This document shows positions 15,180 through 27,202 of a stretch of DNA of 64,000 nucleotides, piece after piece. The position numbers and the translations under genes were made by a program. How positions within the stretch are numbered: position 1 is the first letter of the stretch; every line of letters starts with the position of its first letter. The notes under the pieces are model-generated. The model made no database searches, was not told the DNA's origin, and worked only from the letters and a program-made list of their open reading frames with translations. The stretch comes from Tetrahymena thermophila SB210 (taxonomy: Eukaryota > Ciliophora > Oligohymenophorea > Hymenostomatida > Tetrahymenidae): NCBI RefSeq assembly GCF_000189635.1, contig NW_002476315.1, positions 65,567 through 129,566 of the forward strand. Direction: 5' to 3'.

Positions 15180-15691
15180 TTAATATAATATCTATTTGCA
15201 AAATAATATATATTTTTATCAATTTTTAAATCATTCATTCATTATTCTTTTTAATTTCTAAAATTAAAAATTTCAAATTCAAGATTTTTCAAATTAAATA
15301 ATTTTATATTAATACAAAGATATGATATTCTATTTCATTTAAATAATTAAATTTTTTTATTTAGATATTTTATCATCTTTTAAATACATTTTTAATCAGT
15401 AAATAATTTTTATATAAATCTAATTATTTTTAGAACAAATTTGTTCTTAGCATTTAAAAATTTAAAAATACCTTTACTATAAATATTATAATTTTATATA
15501 CAGAAGTTTCACTTAAAATTTTCTATAACTAAATAACTTATTTTCAAATTAAATTTTATAGCAAAATACTTTAAATATTTAAAATAAAATTAATTTTTTT
15601 TATACAAATTATGAAACTCACTAAAAATATTTAAATTTTATATTTAAAAAATTTAGATTTAGAAAATGTATATGTAAGTAAGTAAGTAAGA
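15180..15691. other. 3'-3' intergenic spacer
   Basis: Spacer between two convergent genes. It is nearly pure A/T with no open frame of interest. A small (GTAA)4-like run, gtaagtaagtaagtaag, lies at 15674-15690, directly beside the P450 stop codon. No other structure seen. Confidence 0.6.
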
Positions 15692-17347
15692 TCATATTTA
15701 TTATCTCTTTTTAAAATAAACAAGATTATCTGGCAGCAAGCCATATGTTAACTTGATTTCTTTTTTTACTTATACTTCATGATTTGGAATTATTTCAAAA
15801 TTTAGCAGGACATATGCTATCATGCATTTTCCTTCAATCATTGCTAAATGCTAGCCAATACAATTTCTAGGACCTAGTGAGAAAGGAGTGAAATTGAATA
15901 AGTTTTATCTTAATATATTTAAATAATAATTAAAATACGAAAAACTTTTAGAAAAATAAATTTAAATTAATTACTCTTTTTATTCCATCCATCTGTTTGG
16001 ATCAAAAATATCTGGATTTTTGTAAATCTAAGGATTATAGTGGTTGCAAATAAATTAAGTGTTAATAGCATCCCCTTTTTTAAGTTGAAAGTTTCCTATT
16101 TTGATATCTTTTATCACTCTTCTTGGAAAAACTGCTGCAGCTGGAGGTATTAACCTCAGAGATTCTTTCAATATTGAGTTGATCAGATTTAAATTTGCAA
16201 TATCTTCAAAAGTCATTGAGTTGTAAAGTTCTTCAGTATTATTTTACTAACCTTTACGATTAAGAATAGAAATTATTTCTTCTCTAGCTCTACTTTAAAT
16301 ATCTGTATTCAATGATAAGTAATAAAAAGCTGCACCTGTCATATTTCCAGTGGTATCAGTCCCAGCGAAAAGCAAAGCTAAGAAATTATCAATAATATAC
16401 TCTTCTTTAATATCTTCATTTTTATTGATGATGATCTCTTTCAAATACATATCTAAAAAGTTACTCTTAAATTATGTTGGATCATTCAACAGCTATTACT
16501 TTCTATCTTAAATTATTTAGTTACACTCTTCTCTCGCATTATGAATTCTTTAAGCTAAATCCTTTTCAGACTAAGTTGGTAGAATTTAAAAACTTCTTTG
16601 TCTTAAAAGTAGAAACTTTACAAAAGCAAATTTACTATTTCTGAATACCCTAAAGGAGTCAACCATAATTTCTATTAGTTCTTGTGCTACAGGTAATTTA
16701 GTTCCATCAGATCTTGTAACTATTATATTTTGAGATGTTGAGCCAAAGAAGACCTTAACAACAACCTCAGAAGTCACTTTTTCACAAGTTTTAACAACTT
16801 AAACTTCTTGTTAAAGTGAATTATTTAGACTTTGTTTAATTGAACTGAAAACATCTTATGATGTTTATTTTATTACAGGCAAATAGTTTCTAATCTCATC
16901 AAAATGGAAGGATTTTCCAAAGAATTACCTTTGCTTTTACCATTTTTTACCCGATAAATAAAGAATCGATTTTGAAAACAATGATATTATTGCAGGGTGA
17001 GCAATTTATTTTTCAAAATATTCTGGTTGTTAATGCACTTATTTAATAAGATCTGGGTCTATAAAAGAATATGCCATCTTGCCTGAAGCGTTATTATGAA
17101 TGATAGCCTAGGCGTCTGGATTTATTTACATTATTTTGCGAATTCTTCCAAAACTATCTCCTTCTTTTTCTAAACTCTATTTAAATTCCTACAAGAGTCC
17201 AGATCCAAAATGGTAGAGAACTTCAACATCCTTACCATATTTATTCTTAAAATAAAATATTTGAATCTAAGGATAGACAACTATTTTAAAAGCAATGCAT
17301 GTTAGCAATAATAGAATGATGCAAATAATGGTTATAAGAAGAGACAT
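15692..17347 (-). CDS. cytochrome P450 monooxygenase
   Basis: Predicted 529-aa microsomal P450 with two exons, 17347-15975 and 15908-15692, separated by a 66-base intron (15909-15974). The N-terminus MSLLITIICIILLLLTC is a membrane anchor typical of ER P450s. The I-helix oxygen-binding motif AGTDTTG, the K-helix ExxR motif in KESLRLIPP, the PERF-like segment FDPNRWME and the heme loop FTPFSLGPRNCIG (axial Cys474) all occur in the correct order and spacing. It should bind heme and take electrons from an NADPH-P450 reductase; substrate cannot be told from sequence. The length fits the family. The intron lies between the FDPNRW segment and the heme loop. No nearby gene suggests a pathway. Family assignment is essentially certain; the CYP family number is not assigned. 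Confidence 0.95.
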
Positions 17348-18390
17348 TTTCTTTTCTTTCTTTTATATTTATTGATTGATTAATTATTATCATTATTTTT
17401 AATCAACCAAACCAACCAAATCTATTTATACTTTTGGATTAACATTCTGTAAAAAATTAAAGTAAATATTAATTTCACGATAAAAATTTAAGATTTTAGA
17501 ATAAATTAATTATGAAAACTTAATGAATTCTTGATGTAAATATGAATTTTAAATAGATTCTGATAAAGACTATATATCAATCTTTTGATATATCTATGCT
17601 AATGAAAGGTTATATTAATTGTAAGTAATTTATAAAACACACTATAAAATAATCATCTTTTGATTTGAATTTTTATAAGAAAGAAAAGTAATATCAAATT
17701 TCAGGTAACTTTTAGAAGACACAGATAATTCTATTATCCTATAATAGTAATTTTGAATTTGTTTTTTGTAAGTTATTAATAAATTATTTTCAATCAATAA
17801 AAGCAAATTAAAAATCTTAATACCATAATAATTATTATTATATGTATTTATTATCATTAATTTAATAAAAGATAATTTAAACAATTTCTTCCATTCTAAA
17901 AATAAAATAATTTAAATATTTATGAATTTCAGCTTACTATTAATATAAAATATTTCACAAATAATATCAAGTAATATAATTAATAATGTAATTACAGTAT
18001 TATAGGAGGCCTATTTTTACAGAGCTTAAAGATTTTGAAAGAAAGGATATAATCTTTGTTTTAAATAAAGAAATAAAATTTTTTTTTGTCTTAAATTGGT
18101 CCTTTTTTATTGATATTTTATTTTTGTAAAATATAATTTTAAATATTGTATTAAATAATTAAAGATATTTAGTCTTTAAATTAATAAATATTAATTAAAT
18201 TATAATATCTAAAATTAATTAGTTATTAACATATATTACTCTTGGTATATGGTTGATTTAGAGAAAAAAATTTTATTAAAAAAATGGTTTAATATTAGTA
18301 GAACTATTAATTATATTAAAATATATATAAATTTATTTAGTTAGTGAGTAGGTAGTTAAATTTTTTATTTTTAATGTTTATTTTTGCTAA
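17348..18390. other. intergenic DNA upstream of the P450 gene
   Basis: No supported gene. A minus-strand frame at 17642-17884 is Asn/Tyr/Ile/Lys-rich and looks like translated A/T background. The stretch next to 17347 contains repeated ttgattgattaatt/accaaccaa motifs of the sort often found in intergenic DNA of this window. It would hold the P450 promoter and the 3' end signals of the gene ending at 18391. Confidence 0.55.
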
Positions 18391-20436
18391 TCAAATGTTA
18401 AATTAACTTACATTGCAGTAAAAATTTATATTTTCTATCTTTTTAGAAGCTTCCTAAACATTTAATTAATTATTTGTTGTTGTTACTATTTAGCTTTTTT
18501 ATTATAAATTAGTAAATTTATTTTTTACCTTGAAAATAACTAAATTAGAAATTTTCTTTGAAAGTTGTTAGGATTTAACTTCGTTTTATTCAGGATTGTT
18601 TTAATTAATCTTTTATATATTTTTATCTATCTTTGATTGTTATTCTTTTTATTATTTCAATATGTTTTGAATTTAAAGCATGTTTTATGAATTTAATTGT
18701 TGTTATTAAGGCTAGTTTTCAGATTTGTTAAATAAATTTATTTAGGCAACTTTTATTATTTTTCTAGGTGTTTCCTTATCTGTTAATGAATGAGAAGAAA
18801 TAAACAGATTAGTGTTATTTTAGTTAATATTTGATATTTTTTTATCTCTAAATGAGTTTTACTGACTATTTTTGATATTGTTAAAAGATTTAGAAGAACG
18901 TAAAATATTTTACTATTTTATTTACTTAATAGCTCCTTCGATTAAATCTCTTGGAGTATTTCTTTCTGTGGAAGAATTTTTAGAACTTAAAGGTTTTTTA
19001 TTTAACATTCTTAACGAATTTCTGAAATAGCTTTTATTTTATTTACTTTATGATTTAGATGAAAGTATTAATTTATTTAAATAATTTTATTAGCTTTAAC
19101 TTAAAGCAGCCTTCACTTTTTTATTTGGAGTATTTCTTTCAGTTGGAGGAAGCCTAGAAAAACTAAAATCATTACTTAAATTTGTATTAAATACTCTAAG
19201 AGAAGATTTAGACTAATTAGACTGATGATTAATATTTTCTTTGTTGATCGCTGATAATGAAGAAAACTATTATTTGCTCGAATTGCTTTATTAACTTTAA
19301 TTTAAAATACTGCTGATAGAATTATTAGATTTTGATTGTTATGATTACTAATCCTTCAACAAAAATTATTTTTTCTTATCTAAAGTATTTTTAGGAGTGT
19401 ATTAAGCTTAGGAAGCAATAAATTTTGAATTTGTAATAGTTTATTGAGTTTTTAAAGGAGTTTATTACATTCCTGAAACTGGATGTTAAATTTATTTAGG
19501 TGTATAATAGGTGAGTAAAGGAATTGTTTTCGCTTGAAAAGAAGAGTATGAAGTTTGTTATGGGGTTTATTATCTAATTTATTTTTTAATCTATTCAATT
19601 GATTAATTATTTTATATAGAATTAAGCTAATGCTGTTTCTTGTAGTTATCTAATTGATTAAATTAATTACTATTATGTTTGTTTGGGCTTTTAGTATGAC
19701 TGACAGGAATAATAGCTTAAAAATATGATTTATAGTTATCATCTAAGTATTATTATTATTTAGATAGCTCCTGTCTTTAAATTGGGTGATTGTAATGGTT
19801 CGCGATCACATATACATAATCCATAGTTATTTACTACGAAATATTTGCAAACAATTAGCATTACCTCAATCTATATAGTTAATAGAAAGTCAACTCCTTG
19901 CCTTCTTTATTCAAAAAAGCCTAACAATCATATCCTTAATCCTCTAGCGGCGAGTTATCCCAAATTGAATATTCTTCTTCTTCATCGTCTTATTCTATAA
20001 TTGGATTCTTTTTTAATTTATTAATGATTATATAACTTTTTGAGCTTTCTGTTTTAACAGTCAAACATTTATTAGATATTTCTTAACTTTCATATGGCTT
20101 CTAGTGGGTTCTGCTCTCAACGCTTTTTAAATTATCTAGAAATTATTAGAAGTCATGCTAAATCAAGCTTTTATAGCGTTTTCTTTGAACTTGAGGAGTA
20201 ATTTTTATCAATTCTACAGGACTGACATCTTGACTATCCATAGTTTCCATTGATGATATTGTAGGTTTCTATACTAAGGGATAATTTTATGACCCAGGGA
20301 AATATAATTCATAAATTGGGTTTTCTACTCTTATTGAAGTCTGCTTTGCAAGGTTCAGATTGCGGTCTACATTATTTTAGTCTTTTTAGTCTTTAAAAGA
20401 ATAATAATTCTTGTCAAATATTTATTCCGTTAACAT
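18391..20436 (-). CDS. Gln/Asn/Ser-rich protein with repeated T-P motifs, unknown function
   Basis: Continuous 681-aa frame with no intron needed, from ATG (context TAAATG) to TGA. The first ~230 residues are of normal complexity, with an acidic run (EQDDEEEEYSIWDNSP). The rest is rich in Gln, Asn, Ser and Lys and likely disordered. A short motif recurs three times about 60 residues apart: PPTERNTPNKKVKAAL (~428), SSTERNTPRDLIEGAI (~487) and SLTDKETPRKIIKVAQ (~549). Each couples a T-[ED]-[RK]-[NE]-T-P core to a short helix-prone basic/hydrophobic segment. Additional TP/SP sites (SPVEL, TPQV, SPNKH, YTPKQ, YTPKN) make it a plausible target of proline-directed kinases; that is inference. No enzymatic domain or membrane segment is seen. 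It is divergently arranged with the LRR gene at 21293. Confidence 0.75.
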
Positions 20437-21292
20437 TTATAAAATGCTTATTTGACAAAATATTGTTTTAAGTTACTAATAATTATTAATTTTGAATATA
20501 AACTAAAAGCCAATCATTAAATAATTTATAAGTCATTAATAAATGTGCAATCGCTAATTTATCTGATATTACTCAATCTTACTCTTTTAATCATTACAGC
20601 AAGTGATTTATTTGTTTTCTTCTATAGTAATTAATTATTATGTGTCAGAATCAATTGGTTTTTTAATTTATTTACATAACTCAAGGTAGATATTTGTGTA
20701 ATCATAAATTTTTCTAATTAATTAAGAAATTTATGAACATTTTTCTTACAAAAATATAAATTTAATAATTGAAAAAACTCTTTTGTATTTTCTTGCTTGC
20801 TTGATCATGTATTCATTAAATTTTTCTCACAACACTTTTTGTTACAATTAAACATTTTTAGCATTTTATTAATAAATATCTTCATATGAAAATAAATTTC
20901 TTACTTAGATCATGTTCTTGCTTTTTCGAATTTTATTTTTGTACGCACTTATTTTATAAACACCATAAAATAGTTTGAGATAAATATGGCCATCCTATTC
21001 ATTAAGATATTTTTTAGTTTTTAGAAATGTTTTAACTAAGACTCAAAATATAGAAAATTATAATTTATACAGGCTTAAATTACAGTATTTAATATTTATA
21101 TCTTAATGAAAGGAGAATAAAAAAGGAAACTGATTTATTAATATATATTTTTAGAATGGTACAAATTAAATAAGAATAATTAAAAAAGAAAATCAATAAT
21201 TTTTTTTAATTCAACAAAATTATTAATTTCTGATCATAATTAATTAATTTATTAAAAATCAAAGAAATAAAAAGGGAAATAAATAAAAAAAA
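20437..21292. other. bidirectional promoter region
   Basis: An 856-base spacer between two genes transcribed away from each other (starts at 20436 on the minus strand and 21293 on the plus strand). It must contain both promoters, but no recognisable element stands out from the A/T background. Confidence 0.6.
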
Positions 21293-24200
21293 ATGGAGTA
21301 ATAGAATAACTCTTAAAATATTCTAGAAGATGTATCCATCATTATTAATTTTATTTATTATTATAAAATCTTTTTTTTAAATAAACAGTTAATGAAATCT
21401 AACTTGAAAGCTCTAACTCATATTGACTTACAGTTAAAGTATGAAATATATAAATATAAATATTTATTCATTAATTCATATTTAATCATAAATTTTTTAT
21501 AAATAAAATTTTTTAATTTTTTCTCTTTTTTATTACAAAATTAAGAATAAATAAAATTTAATCTATTTGATTCATTCATTCATAATTTATTCTTAGATTA
21601 AATTCTTTATTATTATTAATAAAATAAATAGAAATTGTATTCTTAGTAATCAATAAGTTGCTTAACTTAACAACACTTTAGTATAATGTTAAAAATTAGA
21701 ATCTTTAGTATTAAATCTCAAGTAATAATTTAAATTTATTATCTTAAATATTATAATTGATTAATTAATTAATTACTTTTTGCTATCAATCTAACACCTA
21801 GTAAGGAAAATATTTCAGATGATAAAATAAAGTAATTATTTGCTGAATATCCCATCTTAGAGAATTATGTTGAAACTGGTAATAATGTGAGGTAATTATA
21901 TTTTTTGTGTTAATAAATCTTTAAGTTAACCAACAAATTATTTAATAAATTGCTTTTTAAATTGTGTGAAACAAAATATTAATTTATATCCTTTTGTAAA
22001 TAGCAATGATTAAATATATGCCCAAATTTAGTTTTTCAAAAATATGTTTGACTTAGGATCTAGTGCTTGTGAAGAACTTGTGTAAAATAGAACTAACTAT
22101 TAGTATTTCATTGATTTATTTTTAATTTGAAAGATAAAATGAAATTTAAGCTTAAGGAAATATTCTATTAGAAAAAACTATGGGCAATCTAATTAAACTC
22201 AACAGTTTACAGCTAAATTTAGAGTAAACTTTTTTTAATTTATTTATTTATTTTTTAAAATAATTAAATTCATCTTTCAAAACTCATTATAATTTTTAAT
22301 TATCTATCTATATATACTAAATTATTTTAAATAATATTTAATAATAAAAGTGGAAATTAAATTGGAGATGAAGGTGCAGTTTGGATTTTCAAAATATTAT
22401 GTAGATGCAAAACGCTTACTAACTTAAATCTGCAACTTTGGTAATTTTATTTTAATTATATTTAACATATTCAGTTTTTTTTATTATATCTTTTAAAAAT
22501 CAAAAAATTATTTATTAAAAATATTTTTTTTGAAGGAAAAATAAAATGGGCGACAGAGGGATTTTGAGTATTGCAGAAGGTATTAGTAGTTGTGCTAAAC
22601 TAACAACTTTAACTTTAAATGCAGTGTAAATTTTATTGATTATTGCTTATAAATTAAAAATTATTTTTTAATATATTTAATATCTAATTTTACTAACATA
22701 AAAAGTGCAAATTTATTTGGAAAAGAAGGTGCATTTTCTATAAGTACTATGTTAAGTAGCTGTAAAATGTTAACTTATCTAGATATTAACCTCTCGTAAT
22801 TAATTTTAATTTTTCTTTAAGGATAAATTTAATTTAATTGTAAAAAAATTAATAAATGTTTTAATCTATTTAATTCTTAAACATTTTTTAAGTTGTCATC
22901 AATTCTTTATTTTTATCCTATTTTATTTTTTATTAGTAACAATTAAATTGGAGAAGTAGGAGCATCTGCTATTTGTATAGTTCTAGGTAGCTGTAAATTA
23001 CTTACGAATCTAAAATTTATGCTTTGGTAATTTTGATTTTTCATTTTTTGAAACTTTAAAAAGATTTTAAAATTTTTTATATTTTTAGTAAAATTAAAAA
23101 TGTTTTAAATTAATCAATTTAAGGATGATAAATTTATTTATTAGTATATGATTTTGTATAATAAAAGTAACAATAACATTGGGGATGGAGGAGCATATAA
23201 TTTTGGAAGAGCTTTAAGTAACTTACAGTTTCTTATTAATTTAAAATTTTGTCTGAGGTAATTTTGATTTTACAATTTTTATAATCTAAATAAAATTAAT
23301 TAAATTTTTATTTTTGAAATTAATTTAAAATAATTAATAATTTGATTTATTTTGTTTGAAAAGGGAAAATAAAATAGGTGATAAAGGAGCATTAAACATT
23401 GGGTTAGGCTTAAGTTAATGCAATCAACTTAAGAATTTAGATATTGGAATGGAGTAAAAAAATATCTTTTTTTTTATTAGTTGTTTTTTATTTTAAGATA
23501 TTTATTTATGTATTTATTATTTTTAATAATAAAAGATTAAATTAAATTGGATAAGATGGAGCTTCTGCTATTGGTAGGGCTATTAGTGAGTGTAAATTCC
23601 TAGCTAATCTCTAGTTTTATATTTAGTAAAATTATTTTTATGTTTATTAATCAAGTTTAAATTATTTTTTATATTGAATTAATTAAATTCTAAAAAAAAT
23701 TTAAATAATTAATTAAATTATTTATTTTATATTTGAAAAGTCAAAATTAAATTGGAGATAATGGAGCATAAAATATTGGATTAGGTATGAGTAGTTGCAC
23801 TCAACTTACAAATTTATATTTTAATATAAGGTAAATTTATTCCTTTTACAACTTTTAAAAAAATTATGTCAAAGCTTTTTATTTAAATTGAATAAAAAAC
23901 ATTAAATTTTTAATTAAACATTATTTGCATTTATTAAAGCAAAAATTAAATTGGGGATGATGGAGCTTCTACTATTGGTGCAGCTCTTGGTAACTGCAAA
24001 TTACTTACTAATCTCTATTTTGAATTTTGGTAAAATTATTATATATTTATTTTCATTACTTAAAAAAGTTTGAATTATTCTACAAATTTTGATTTAAATA
24101 TCAAAACAAATTTAAGTAGTTTATAAATTGATTTTTTTTGTTTGAAAAGGAAAAATAAAATCGGTGATAAAGGAGCTTAAAATATTGGATTAGGTTTGAG

Positions 24201-25859
24201 TAACTGTACTCAACTTACAAATTTAGAATTTGGGATAAGGTAAATATTTTCATTAATACTTTTAAAAAAATTATGGTAAAGTTTTTTATTCAAACTGAAT
24301 TAAAAAAACTTTAAATTTATAAAATGTCTTCAAGCTTTAATTTAATGTGATTTTCATTTATTAAAGCTAAAATTAAATTGGGGATGATGGAGCTACTACT
24401 ATTGGTGCAGCTCTTGGTAACTGCAAATTACTTTCTAATCTCTGTTTTAATATTGGGTAAAATGATTTAATTATTTATTTTCATTACTTAAAAAACTTTG
24501 AATTATTCTACAAATTTTGATTTAAATATCAAAACAAATTTAAGTAGTTTATAAATTGATTTTTTTTGTTTGAAAAGGGGAAATAAAATCGGTGATAAAG
24601 GAGCTTAAAATATTGGATTAGGTTTAAGTAACTGTACTCAACTTACAAATTTAGTATTTGCGATAAGGTAAATATATTCATTAATACTTTTAAAAAAATT
24701 ATGGTAAAGTTTTTTATTCAAACTGAATTAAAAAAACTTTAAATTTATAAAATGTCTTAAAGCTTTAATTTAATGTGATTTTCATTTATTAAAGCGAAAA
24801 TTAAATTGGGGATGATGGAGCTACTACTATTGGTGCAGCTCTTGGTAACTGCAAATTACTTACTAATCTCAATTTTTAAATTTGGTAAAATAATTTTATA
24901 TTTATTTTCATTACTTAAAAAAGTTTGAATTATTCTACAAATTTTGATTTAAATGTCAAAACAAATTTAAGTAGTTTATAAATTGATTTTTTTTGTTTGA
25001 AAAGGAGAAATTAAATCGGTGATAAAGGAGCTTAAAATATTGGATTAGGTTTGAGTAACTGTACTCAACTTACAAATTTATAATTTGGGATAAGGTAAAT
25101 ATATTCATTAATACTTTTAAAAAAATTATGGTAAAGTTTTTTATTCAAACTGAATTAAAAAAACTTTAAATTTATAAAATGTCTTCAAGCTTTAATTTAA
25201 TGTGATTTTCATTTATTAAAGCTTAAATTAAATTGGGGATGATGGAACTACTGCTATTGGTGCAGCTCTTGGTAACTGCAAATTACTTACTAATCTCTGT
25301 TTTGATATTAGGTAAAATGAATTAATTATTTATTTTCATTACTTAAAAAAGTTTGAATTATTCTACAAATTTTGATTTAAATGTCAAAACAAATTTAAGT
25401 AGTTTATAAATTGTTTTTTTTTTTGAAAAGGGGAAATAAAATCGGTGATAAAGGAGCTTAAAATATTGGATTATGTTTGAGTAGCTGCGCTTAACTTATA
25501 AATCTAGATTTTAGATCAGAGTAAATTTCATTAATTATTTTTGAAAAAAAATTATATAAAAGTTTTTAAGATTTTATTTAAAATATTTTTATTTTATAAG
25601 TGATATTGAGAAGTTTCTAAAATCTAGTGAAGTGATCAATTGTAAAAATATAAAATTATTGAATCTACCAATAAAGTATTTACTTAATTTTGTTTAAAAT
25701 TAAATACTTTTAGTATCTATCTAAAAAATAAATTTATATTTATTAAAAGAGATTTGCTTGAAAAAAGAAAAACAGAAATCAAAAGGTTAGCTTAAAAAAT
25801 AAAAAGATTAGTTAAATTAAACATAGATTGAATTTATTAACAATAAATAAAAAAGATGA
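21293..25859 (+). CDS. leucine-rich-repeat protein encoded by 23 exons, one LRR per exon
   Basis: Predicted 713-aa LRR protein of the ~28-30 residue ribonuclease-inhibitor style. Exons: 21293-21331, 21389-21438, 21647-21721, 21802-21891, 22004-22102, 22134-22223, then sixteen exons of exactly 90 bases starting at 22351, 22536, 22706, 22937, 23168, 23364, 23536, 23741, 23940, 24150, 24367, 24578, 24795, 25005, 25222 and 25431, and a last exon 25601-25859. All repeat exons are phase 2-2, so each inserts one complete repeat. Consensus: N-x-I-G-D-x-G-A-x-x-I-G-x-x-L-x-x-C-x-x-L-T-N-L-x-F. Such solenoids bind proteins; the partner is unknown. No signal peptide, membrane segment or kinase domain is seen. 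The C-terminal exon is Lys/Gln/Leu-rich (NLPIKYLLNFVQNQI). The total exon length is divisible by three and no exon contains TGA before the end. The first three short exons are the least certain. Confidence 0.85.
23940..25520 (+). repeat. four tandem copies of a 427-base exon-intron-exon-intron unit
   Basis: LRR exons alternate between two types. Type A exons start at 23940, 24367, 24795 and 25222 (spacings 427, 428, 427) and encode GDDGATTIGAALGNCKLL-like repeats. Type B exons start at 24150, 24578, 25005 and 25431 (spacings 428, 427, 426) and encode GDKGAQNIGLGLSNCTQL-like repeats. The introns within the unit, including a shared stretch ending 'tttgtttgaaaag', are also nearly identical. An older, diverged B-like exon lies at 23741. 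The pattern indicates recent unequal exchange of a two-exon unit. Confidence 0.92.
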
Positions 25860-27202
25860 ATATAGAAATTGTATAATAAGTATATTTTTTATTATTTAAT
25901 TCCATTTTCGGAAAAATCAAAATGATTTAATGTCATAATTTAATTTTGAATAAAACAAATAATTAAAATGATTAATATTATTGTTATTTAATGTTAGTAA
26001 CTACATTCAAACCGATTTCTTTGTGTATTATTAAAATATATATAGAGTTTTTTTATTTTTACTGAAATCAACTTAGACAGAAAATAAAGGATATTTAGAA
26101 CACTAACTCATTTTTATAATCAACCATTTTATCATTTTTACACGTTTTATTTGTAATATTCCATATCCTCAAAATATTCAAAAGCAATACATTTTGTTAC
26201 ATTTCCACATTTTTATCCATAATATATAATATGTCAAAATTTTTAAATTGTCAAAAATACAAAAAATGAAAAAATGAAAAAATATTCAATAAAAAAATGA
26301 GATATTTTTAAAAATAGTTTTTTTTTTAAATTATTATATCTCACTATTATTAACAATAAAAATAAACCAAATATAAAAAAGTATATTTTCATATATAAAA
26401 CAAATATTTTTTTCAGAATTTTTTTCTTCTATTTTTCTAAATTGTGTATTCTTTTGAATAATATTCTAAGACATTTGATTTTTATTATATGGTATTTATT
26501 TATCTATTAATTTTGTTACATTTAATAGCTTAGATATATAAACAGACAGATTTTAAATACAAATAAATCAACTTTTGATATTAATTAAAATGTTCGCATG
26601 TGTTTTTATTGGTAAATTTATAATAACTTACAAATAGTTTTTTTCTTTAATATTGATACTGTTTACTGTATACAAATTAAGGTCTATAAAATATATAGAT
26701 AGATATTTTGATTTGGTATATATTGAAAACACTAATTCTTAATTAAATCTCCATGTATCAAGTTGGTTTACTCAACTTAAAGCATATAAGAATTATTTTG
26801 ATAAAACTTAACTATTTTTGTTTACATTTAGACATTTTCCTTCCATTAAATCAATCAAACAATCAAAAAAAAATTCTAAATATAATTTAACTAGTTCAGT
26901 AACTTAGTATGCTGACCAAAAAGTAAGCTTGAATTATTTCTGATTTGAATAAACATGGAACTTAAAAAAGTCAAAAGAAAATCATAAATTTTATTCCAAA
27001 AGTACATTGGAGTTACTTAATCTAATTTAATAATTGAAAAACTTATCTTTAAAGTTATAGATAATTATTCACTCTGCATTATTAGCTTAACATTTATAAA
27101 GGTGATTTCAAAAATTGATAGATATATTTATTTGAAAAATAAGATTAAAGAAAAAAATATTCAAAAAATACAAATAAATCATCATATAAATAAACAAGTA
27201 AA
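25860..27202. other. intergenic DNA; distal part belongs to the duplicated segment
   Basis: No gene recognised. From about 26490 to the start codon at 27203 the sequence is recognisably similar to 34031-34779 upstream of the next paralogue (shared words such as 'acagattttaaatacaaa', 'agtttttttctttaa' and 'aaattaaggtcta'), so it is part of the segmental duplication and probably contains a conserved promoter. The part from 25860 to 26490 shows only A/T-rich background. Confidence 0.65.

Noticed and set aside
17642-17884. Minus-strand Asn/Tyr/Ile-rich frame between P450 and the Gln/Asn-rich gene
   Set aside because: Composition matches A/T background; no motif, no start context and no link in frame to either neighbour.
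17961-18400. Possible 3' extension of the Gln/Asn-rich gene through a GTAAGT donor near its end
   Set aside because: The frame ends at TGA four codons later without splicing and no downstream exon of convincing composition was found.
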